Source: Strongylocentrotus purpuratus
Lineage: Eukaryota; Echinodermata; Echinoidea; Camarodonta; Strongylocentrotidae
Assembly: GCF_000002235.5 (NCBI RefSeq)
Contig: NW_022145559.1
Coordinates: forward strand, 682,001 to 746,000
Reading direction: 5' to 3'
DNA length: 64,000 nt
Position 1 is the stretch's first letter. Each line of letters starts with the position of its first letter. The position numbers and the translations under genes were made by a program. The notes below the pieces were generated by a model, which made no database searches, had not been told where the DNA came from, and was given only the letters and a program-made list of their open reading frames with translations. Below are positions 58,801-64,000 of this stretch, in pieces.

Positions 58801-61499
58801 TGGATACGAAACTAATTGCCTGGTCTCCTTGTCAACTGGCATCGTCGCTGGCTCATCTGTTAATTGTCATTAACCTGTACAAATCGGCCTAGTAGCGGCA
58901 TCCGAAACGATGAATGGTAGGAAGTTAACAGATATCAAGCTACGTACATCGTAAGGACAAAGTGAAGACCATTGGTGCCAAGAGTAAGAGAGTGAAAATC
59001 AGGGGACAAAGCACATAAGTCAACTCAACGCTACTGTTCAACAGAATCACATGTGTCCTGAATGCCAACACTGAGATGGAATCGTTCTTTGCTTATGAAC
59101 CTTTTCCCACGCACTTTCCCTTTCAAAGGTGGGGTGATGCGGAAGCAAACAAAGAGTTATCTGGGTCTCCTGCTGAATTCGTTCTCCAAGCAATCCAACC
59201 TGCCAGAAATGGTCTCTTTGTTTAAGATGATGGTCGCCTACTGCACCCCAAAGCATTATGGAGCTCATTTGACGGTAGTGTTCGATGGATATGGAAGTGC
59301 AACTTCGACAAAGGTAGCTGAGACGAATAGCCCAAAGATGTACCTCTTTATTTGATGGTATTATATGCCAACAAGCACAACCCAACACAGCTTCCCTTGC
59401 CAACAGCAACAATAAGATGAGACTTATACAAACTCTATGCGACAAAATACGTATCAAGCAGGCAGAAGCGGATGCCACTACCCTGATTGTCTCTACAGCA
59501 CAAGCAGTAGCAGAGTCATACAGGTGCCCGTTGTTGTCGTTGGTAAGGACACAGACTTACTGGTCATGCTAGTTGCTCCGGCAACCACTTCCACAGATAT
59601 GCACATGCTATGCCGCAGTAATCCTGTCACGGTCCTGTCAACATTCATGAAATTCAGCATGCCATAGGGGACACTAGAAACTGCCTGATGTTTCTTTATG
59701 CTTTGGCAGGGTGTGATACGGTCTCTGCAATCTACCGTCAGGGCAGTCGTAAAACTTTCAATATGGTCCACAAGAAACTTGACTATGACTTGCTTGATAC
59801 ATTCGCAGTGGAAGCACCCATTACAAGGTAAACAAAGAGCCGGGAACTTGGGGCCAGCAGTTTTGAATATCTTGATGACTACCGTCACACTGCATACACT
59901 TAAGCGGGCAATTGATCGCAGTTCTCTGAGTTCATCCTTTCAGTTAGAAAGTCTACCTCCAACTAGTGCTGCAGCAAAGCAACATCCATACCGCCCATAT
60001 CTTACAGTCATTATGTATAAAAAGCTTTAGCGACCTTGGTACTAATGTGTCTACATTTTCAGTTCCATCTAATTTTGAGTACTCTTCACGGTTGCACACT
60101 GTCAGTCTGATATCGTTGAGGATGATGGAAGCAGCCATATGTGCATGTGGGTGTGTGTGTGTGTGTACTTTATGCATAAGAAGTGTTTTTTAATTAAAAG
60201 ATTGTTGTACTGATACGTATTTCAATGGTGCTTTTCTAGTCTAGACATTTGATTATATTCATAACGTATCTACTTTAGTACAATGAGATAAAATTGGAAA
60301 TAATGGCCATTTTGGGTGCCATTTTGGGTGCCATTTTGGATTTCGGGAAGGGCTCAAGTGGTTTTACTGCTACTTGTGTGTTTCAAAATTAGTTAATAAG
60401 TATTTGGTTGAGTTGCTTATGCTGAAAAACATATATTTAGACATTTAAATTTGGTAATTGGGTTATCTAGTTGCAAAGTTATAAGAAATACAGGAAATGG
60501 CGGCAATTTTGGGCGCCATTTTTTATTTCGAAAAGGGCTAAAAATGATTTATAGCTACTTGTGTGTTTCAAAATTTATCAACATGTATTTTATTGAGTTC
60601 CTTATTCTAAAAAACATATATTAAGACATTTACAGTTTGTATTTGGGTTATCTAGTTGCAAAGCTATAAGAAATTCAGGACATGGCGGCCATTTTGGACG
60701 CCATCTTGGATTGCGGAAAACGCTCAAGGAGGATTTATGAGGACTTTTAGTATGTTAATCTAGACATATTCCTGGACCTATCCTGAAAAAATCAGCTTGT
60801 TACCAAAAATGTCCATGTTAAAACTAATGCTCTTGGCCTATTTGAAACGCATTTCAAAGTCATGTTATACCTGCTTGAGGAGTCGCTTCTGACACTTGGA
60901 GTGTTAGGTTGCTTATGATCAAGCCTCTCCACCCAGTGCCCCCTTGCTCCTGGAAACTGTGGAGGGGGAAAAATCATCGCCAGTTGTCGAATAGGCAAGG
61001 TGTTGCAAATTTGAGATATGGTTTCCAAATCATTAGCAGTGATCACAACAATGTAATATTATAGCCCAATAATCGAACGATAATATGAGACTATTATATT
61101 GTTTTTCGATTTTTTTTTCCATGAACATCAGAAATACATTATTGAACATATGTTTGTCTTCGGTTATTAAACTCAATAGATCAGCAAATATTTGTTTCTT
61201 GAGAGGTAAATTTATTTATATTATGAATTTAAATTACCTTAGATATATGTTTGTTAATTTGTTGCAAATGAAAATCAATAAAATCCCTGTGGAGGGAAAA
61301 TAATGAAGAAAAAAAAACTGAATTACAGCAATACTATAGGGTAAGATTAATTTTTTTCTCAAAATAAAGTTTGTAATCAATATTTCCCAAATCATAAACA
61401 AGTTTAAGCAAATTTACAAAATGAAAGATACATACCTTTGACAAAGATAAGTACAATGAGACGGAGAGAAAGAGAGGTTCTTTTGAATTTCTGTGACAT
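46565..61499 (-). CDS. ZU5 and Death domain protein (UNC5/UNC5CL-like adaptor)
   Basis: Exons on the - strand, 5' to 3': 61499-61436 (uncertain), 55440-55359, 54861-54827, 54497-54018, 53533-53345, 50069-49943, 46820-46565. All join in phase with GT-AG introns and give 410 residues plus stop. The order is a basic N-terminus, an acidic linker, ZU5, a short Ser/Thr/Pro-rich linker and a C-terminal Death domain. UNC5 receptors and UNC5CL have ZU5-UPA-Death; here most of the UPA is missing between ZU5 and Death. Death domains join other Death domains in apoptosis or NF-kB signalling, so a cytoplasmic adaptor is likely. No Ig or thrombospondin exons are seen in the window, but the gene could continue beyond 62 kb. 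Confidence 0.75.
47088..48114. mobile_element. 1-kb TIR element with purine-rich core
   Basis: AGCGAGCTTTCGATTTTTGG at the left pairs with CTAAATCGAAAGCTCGCT at the right, and CGTGGGCTACTACG with CGTAGTAGCCCACG. AAT flanks both sides as a possible 3-base target duplication, as in PIF/Harbinger. The core 47280-47900 is A/G-rich degenerate tandem sequence with AGAATAACATAAG. It gives an 282-residue open frame on the - strand that is an artefact. Confidence 0.75.
48730..49122 (+). mobile_element. TTAA-flanked MITE related to family 1
   Basis: TTAAAGATAAACTCCAGTTC at the left and ACTCACCTTTATCTTTAA at the right form inverted ends. The inside shares TTTCTTTCACAATGCAATCG and TTTCTGTG-AGTGCTTGT with 11495 and 31347. 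It lies in the last intron of the ZU5-Death gene. Confidence 0.75.
49440..49590 (+). repeat. TTTC-rich pyrimidine tract
   Basis: CTTTTTCTTT-type low-complexity sequence of about 150 bases. It is on the + strand of a gene read on the - strand, so it is purine in the transcript. Confidence 0.85.
49600..49815 (+). mobile_element. LINE-like 3' tail with hairpin
   Basis: CAGGTGCATC near 49607 and GATGCACCTG near 49692 form a stem around TCGGGTGTGG. An AT-rich stretch ending AAATAAAATAATAATAATAA follows. This form is typical of 3' ends of CR1/L2-type elements, although no coding is attached. Confidence 0.4.
49943..50069 (-). CDS. ZU5-Death gene: Thr/Ser/Pro/Ala-rich linker exon
   Basis: 127 bases, phase 1 in and phase 2 out. 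The product is low in complexity (T-S-P-R-P-S-T-S-T-S-V, then S-S-A-A-A-A-E-V-S) and stands where a UPA domain would normally be. Only one of three frames is open and it fits both neighbours. Confidence 0.6.
50070..51860. other. Intron sequence with no recognised feature
   Basis: AT-rich sequence between the linker exon and foldback element 1 of the ZU5-Death gene. Short frames on both strands have no domain or splice support. Only a few TATATA runs near 51325-51365 stand out. Confidence 0.6.
51863..52480. mobile_element. GC-rich foldback element 1
   Basis: The left arm, 51863 to about 52020, is mirrored by about 52193-52346 with very few mismatches, from GCTACAGTCCCATATACGTC to the same in reverse. 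Each arm includes four or five exact 10-base units CCTGGATGGT. A third end-like piece (TTATATGGGACTGGGGCTTA) follows at about 52455-52475. It has no genes; the frames over it are Pro/Gly/Asp repeats. It sits in an intron of the ZU5-Death gene. Confidence 0.85.
52960..53185 (-). mobile_element. tRNA-derived SINE, - strand
   Basis: On the - strand: head with GAGGTTTGAATCCAAGCC as B box, core CAATCCACATTTTCCACTCT and AAACGGGTACC, then GAGGGCCCGCAGGAAGAGAA and TACCCTGGGTATATAAGACC. The core is that of 38733 and 39503 but the tail is that of the SINE at 63175. Confidence 0.7.
53345..53533 (-). CDS. ZU5-Death gene: end of ZU5 and start of UPA-like segment
   Basis: Encodes Q-C-V-V-R-H-H-D-L-D-V-Y-M-D-H-F-S-E-I-W-I-V, the C-terminal ZU5 signature with its H-F-S and W-I core. 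It continues K-C-V-I-C-T-P-Y-I-P and D-E-H-V-L-F-V-R, like the first strand of a UPA domain. The donor chosen (CC|GTGTAA) keeps the frame with 49943. A donor two bases downstream would give phase 0 and could serve an unseen UPA exon. Confidence 0.7.
54018..54497 (-). CDS. ZU5-Death gene: main ZU5 exon
   Basis: 480 bases, phase 1 at both ends. After a K-E-R-S-K-R basic start and an acidic stretch comes the ZU5 domain: G-I-E-V-R-I-P-P-N-Q-A-Y, then A-I-I-S-F-G-L-R-M-S-P, F-D-V-P-V-T-V-T-M-P-H-C-G and V-V-T-Y-H-R-K-S. In this family the P-V-x-x-x-x-P-H motif is a strong marker. Confidence 0.85.
54827..54861 (-). CDS. ZU5-Death gene: short acidic exon
   Basis: 35 bases, phase 2 in and phase 1 out, reading R-V-L-S-I-D-E-H-H-E-D-E across its junctions. 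The only alternative phase gives an immediate stop, which supports the joins to 55359 and 54497. Confidence 0.6.
55359..55440 (-). CDS. ZU5-Death gene: basic exon
   Basis: 82 bases after a TTCATTTCAG acceptor, phase 1 in and phase 2 out. Reads D-G-E-Y-M-S-R-S-V-R-A-R-R-R-T-S-S-T-S-K, an Arg/Ser-rich, probably disordered region. If no upstream exon were used, the ATG of E-Y-M could start the protein. Confidence 0.6.
55820..56030. repeat. AAT/GAT microsatellite
   Basis: About 200 bases of AAT, ACT and GATAAT units between exon 55359-55440 and the large inverted-repeat element. Poly-Ile and poly-Tyr frames are artefacts. Confidence 0.9.
56336..57140 (+). repeat. Left terminal inverted repeat
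   Basis: Three tandem subrepeats have cores at 56483, 56667 and 56851, exactly 184 bases apart. Each has A-rich sequence, ATGGCG or ATGGCA, and then ATGGCCGCCATTTCC or a close variant. A TG/CA-rich stretch with CCCACCCACCC follows at about 57020. The inner end contains ATG at 57052 and 90 bases of coding. Confidence 0.85.
57052..59832 (+). pseudogene. Decayed core gene of the TIR element (uncharacterised family)
   Basis: Pieces in order: 57052 MAASIRLRVCNREEYS...; 57681-57929 with T-L-P-F-I-N-L-D-P-S, T-F-D-Q-P-S-Y-I-K-A and F-G-G-F-K-L-L-M-S-Y-L-G-S-I; 57901-58197 with L-W-E-T-V-Y-A and S-G-H-A-F-S-P-S-L-R-A-H; 58211-58384 with E-R-T-G-D-W-K-L-H-L; 58390-58745 with I-R-R-V-D-S-F-W-G-G and T-R-G-R-G-I; 59062-59600 with V-V-F-D-G-Y, A-T-T-L-I-V-S-T-A and V-V-V-V-G-K-D-T-D-L-L-V; 59668-59832 with A-L-A-G-C-D-T-V-S-A-I. 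These blocks and their order match a large protein family commonly annotated as uncharacterised in cnidarians, molluscs and fish. The repeated Asp motifs suggest a PIN/FEN1-like nuclease fold (inference). At least six frameshifts or stops make it nonfunctional. Confidence 0.75.
60033..60843 (-). repeat. Right terminal inverted repeat
   Basis: Reverse of the left TIR with about 10 percent differences by eye, and an extra GGGTGCCATTTT duplication near 60310-60340. Left and right differ by a 16-base indel next to the outer end. The - strand ATG at 60138 mirrors the one at 57052. Confidence 0.85.
60844..61435. other. No recognised feature
   Basis: Between the large TIR element and the candidate first exon. 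It is AT-rich; a frame of 84 residues at 60792-61046 overlaps the TIR end and is not supported. Confidence 0.5.
61436..61499 (-). CDS. ZU5-Death gene: candidate first exon
   Basis: ATG at 61499 gives MSQKFKRTSLSLRLIVLIFVK and a GTATGT donor in phase 1, which fits 55440. The hydrophobic L-R-L-I-V-L-I-F-V could be a membrane anchor like the one in UNC5CL. TATGTCACAG at 61491 is also a possible acceptor, making this an internal exon with phase 0 in, joinable to a candidate at 62637-62740. In either case the intron holds the 4.5 kb inverted-repeat element. Confidence 0.4.
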
Positions 61500-61757
61500 A
61501 TTAAAGAATGATTATTCATTACAATTTTCTCTACGATGCACCCTTTGCTGTTTCTCCTATTTAAGCTATAGATTAGACACCTGCTATGTTATTTGGGACA
61601 GATTAGTGTCAAACGCATTTATAGAGTATACATGTTCCCAACTATTATAGGTCCACATCTTCATGAGTGCAAGATAAACTAATAGTAGTCCACGAACCAT
61701 CAAGGCTCCTAGCTAAATCGGAGATTATCTTTCTGCCCTGTCAGATGTAGGGTCACG

Positions 61758-62340
61758 TGTGGTCACATATTCTGCGGCGCCCGGAGGAGCCCGGAGAAAA
61801 TTGATCGAGTGAAATGCAAGGCGCCCGAAAGGGTGCCGGCAGGGTGCCGGCCGAGTGCGGGCCGGTAACCTACGAGCTCCGTCCGATGAGCAGGCGTACC
61901 GATGGCTCCCGGAAGGTGCCCTGCCGGGGCCCGGCCGGGTGCCGTGCGGTGCACTGAACTACAGAGTGAGTCAGAAAAAGTGTCACACTTTTTAAAATTT
62001 GTATTGTTCGAAGTATGAATATTTAATCATGGGTTTCATGATATATCAAGATAGAGTACCTAAATGTACCTTCCGGGAGCCATCGGTACATCTGCTCATC
62101 GGACGGAGCCCGTAAGGTTACTGGCCGGCACTCTGCCGGCACCCTGCCGGCACCCTTACATGCGCCTTGCATTTCACTCGACCAAGTTTCTCCGGGCAAC
62201 CTCCCGGGCGCCGCCGAATATGTGACCACACAAGCCGTAGAAATGAAAATCGGACGGTTCCCGTACGGTCTCTAAATCCACGGCAAGCCGCCGGGTAGGG
62301 AAAATCGTACGGGGCCCGGTTTATATGTGACCTAGGCATA
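61758..62340. mobile_element. GC-rich foldback element 2
   Basis: Left arm 61758-61925 and right arm about 62070-62232 are mirror images: TCACATATTC, GCGCCCGG, GAGTGAAATGCAAGGCGC, GGGTGCCGGCAGGGTGCCGG and CTCCGTCCGATGAGCAG. The loop is about 140 bases. Further GC-rich sequence to 62340 ends TATATGTGACCTAGGCATAA, like a third end. No genes. Its build is the same as at 51863 but the sequence differs. Confidence 0.85.
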
Positions 62341-62636
62341 AGCAGGCCTATGTATGCACAATATACACATTGATAACGACAAGTCCACGAATAAGTGGTA
62401 AAGATCTTGGCCCCGTTTCATAAAGCCTACCATTTATTGTGATTTTGTTATTAATGGTAAATTCCAGGAAAATCTTGATTTGATTGGCTGTCGAGCAATG
62501 TTGCCATGTTATTTGATACTGATGGCAAACTTACCACCAGTGGTATATGTTTTATGCGAATGGACCCTGGTTTGGAAGTACATGCTACGTTTCTGGAAAT
62601 ATTAACGACAGACACCTTCCGCGTGGAAACACTCAC

Positions 62637-62740
62637 CTCCACCTCATTAGCATGTAGGCCTACTGTCAGAGCGGTCCTTGATTCTTTACGAGGGAATTCT
62701 CCTTCAAAGACATCTTCCAAAATGTTGTCAGGTTCCTTTT
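62637..62740 (-). CDS. Candidate upstream coding exon, unassigned
   Basis: On the - strand a pyrimidine-rich acceptor (ACCTTCTCTATAAAG) and a strong donor (GAG|GTGAGT) enclose 104 bases open in one frame: E-P-D-N-I-L-E-D-V-F-E-G-E-F-P-R. The phase out is 0, which could join the 61490 acceptor. No domain is recognised. The longer frame across 62451-62804 may be chance. Confidence 0.2.
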
Positions 62741-62889
62741 CTTTATAGAGAAGGTAAAAAAAAACGGAGACCGTGTAGAAATGTTTTTCAACCTCATTGA
62801 TCAATTGGATTCGAGTAATAAACTTTATTGTATGATCCCTTAATGTTTAAGGTTCTGTTTATCCCCAGGATTGTTTTAGATCGTATCAG

Positions 62890-63460
62890 GACAATTACCC
62901 CCTGGGCAATCACCCCCCGGAAAATTACCCCCCGGAAAACTACCCCCGTAGGACGATTACCCCCCGGAAAATTACCCCCCGGAGAATTACCCCCCGAGGA
63001 CAATTACCCCCCAAGGACAATTACCCCCAAGGACAATTACCCCCAAGGAGAATTACCCCCCGAGGACAACTACCCCCCGGGAACAATTACCCCCGAGGAC
63101 AACTACCCCCCGAGGACAACTACCCCCCGAGGACAATTACCCCCCGAGGACAATTCCCCCTATGGACACTACTGGGCCTGGTGGCTCAGTGGTTAGAGCG
63201 CCCGTCTCATGTACGGAAGGTCGTGGGTTCGAATCCCGGCCGAGTCATACCAAAGACTTATAACAATGGGACCTTCTGCCTTCTAGCTTGGCGCTCAGCA
63301 TATTAGATTGGAGAAGGGTAGTAATAATTATGTTATGTTATGCAGGGCCCGCTGGAAGAGCAGTTTCATAACTACCCTGGCTACCCTGGGTAAATAAAAC
63401 GTTATTATTATTATTATTATTATTGTTACTACCCTCGAGGACAACAACCCCCGAGGACAA
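62890..63460 (+). repeat. GAGGACAATTACCCCC minisatellite, split by a SINE
   Basis: About 17 units of 14-17 bases (GAGGACAATTACCCCC, with CGGAAAATTACCCCC variants) at 62890-63165, and two more units at 63432-63458 after the SINE. The clean split shows that the SINE entered the array. Confidence 0.9.
63172..63425 (+). mobile_element. tRNA-derived SINE, second tail type
   Basis: A good tRNA-like head: TGGCTCAGTGGTTAGAGCGC (A box) and GGTTCGAATCCCGGCC (B box). Then ACCAAAGACTTATAAC, GGGCCCGCTGGAAGAGCAG, CTACCCTGGCTACCCTGGGT and an (ATT)n tail. The head is derived from a tRNA but the body is SINE, so it is not a tRNA gene. Confidence 0.85.
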
Positions 63461-63851
63461 GTATAATATGTTTTCAATTTTTGTTTTTGATTTTGAAATA
63501 GAAATTGCCTTCAAGTTATATGTACGGTGCCATGTCAAAAGAAAATAAATATCCGCTCTCTGGTAATTCATCTCATTTGATTTTGTAACTCCAGCACAGC
63601 GTTTTTCAACCGGGGTGCCGCAAGAGAATGATTTGGAAAACGTTGATTTTGTAAAAAAAAAATCAAATACCAGAAACGGTTAAAATATGTAATTACAAGA
63701 GAAAATAAAATTTGGAAGATACTAAAGTGTCTTCCTTCCTCACTCGCTGACAATTTTTTGACAGCAAGGCAAATGAGGGCAACGAGAGGCCCGAATATCC
63801 TCATATTAGTGTATGAAGGTCATGACCGAATATATCACTTTTTGTATGTAC

Positions 63852-64000
63852 ATTCGGCGGCAGTGGCGTAATGAGCAAAAACGTTTGGGGGGCTGACCAA
63901 AAAAATCCGCAGCACCCCACTCTAACATGCAGGCCCCGCTGAACGTTTCGCAAAGTGGGGTATAGGGGCAAAGCCCCGGCGGGGGTCAAGGGGCGGAGCC
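63852..64000 (+). mobile_element. CAGTGGCGTAATGAGC-ended repeat, cut by the window
   Basis: Starts CAGTGGCGTAATGAGC and ends at the window edge with GGGGCAAAGCCCCGGCGGGG and GGGGCGGAGCC. The last part is like the - strand of the array at 30283. Bases 63460-63850 show nothing else. Confidence 0.45.

Larger units (their letters stand above)
56336..60843 (+). mobile_element. 4.5-kb element with 0.8-kb terminal inverted repeats
   Basis: The left TIR 56336-57140 matches, in reverse, 60033-60843. The outer edge is TAGGCCAAGAGCATTAG on both sides; TTT or a similar short string may be the target duplication. The TIRs hold 184-base subrepeats and an N-terminal coding stretch in both directions. The core 57140-60033 codes for a broken large protein. 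Size, long TIRs and one coding core fit a DNA transposon, but no known transposase fold was identified. Confidence 0.8.

Noticed and set aside
62451..62804. 117-residue open frame on the - strand as a whole gene
   Set aside because: Only a 104-base part has good splice signals; the whole frame has no domain and no promoter. The part is listed at low confidence.

Overview
The window is animal DNA, most likely from an echinoderm such as a sea urchin. It is AT-rich, with GT-AG introns, many tRNA-headed SINEs ending in (ATT)n, small transposons flanked by TTAA, and foldback elements like the TU elements described in sea urchins. The species call is inference from repeat content and gene style; no marker gene fixes it.

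Two protein-coding genes of the host can be built exon by exon. On the + strand, 1814-33458 holds a 25-exon gene in which every exon joins in frame. It encodes about 1,200 residues: signal peptide, four CUB domains, one Ig domain, three more CUB domains, a Thr/Ser-rich stretch and a Cys-containing C-terminal domain with an Asp-rich loop. The CUBs come as repeated A-linker-B units, and two broken copies of a B exon sit just before the last CUB. On the - strand, 61.5 kb down to 46565 holds a ZU5 plus Death-domain gene. It resembles the cytoplasmic half of UNC5 or the UNC5CL adaptors, has seven phase-compatible exons, and its 5' end is uncertain.

Mobile and repeated DNA fills the rest. The introns of the CUB gene carry several families of TTAA-flanked MITEs, some within tens of bases of splice sites, plus SINEs, a 0.55 kb ACT microsatellite and a decayed non-LTR reverse transcriptase at about 24 kb. 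Between the two genes lie homopolymer-rich repeats and a 7.5 kb block built on an exactly 80-bp satellite. That block is split by a nearly intact L2/CR1-like LINE, two SINEs duplicated together with their flanks, and a TTAA element.

The most unusual object is at 56336-60843. It is a 4.5 kb element with about 0.8 kb terminal inverted repeats, lying in the first intron of the ZU5-Death gene model. Each repeat carries 184-bp subrepeats with YY1-like AAnATGGCG motifs and, in both orientations, the same start codon and N-terminal coding stretch. Between them lies a decayed copy of a large uncharacterised protein family with a conserved Asp-rich, possibly PIN/FEN1-like, region. Two GC-rich foldback hairpins (51.86-52.48 kb and 61.76-62.34 kb) lie nearby.
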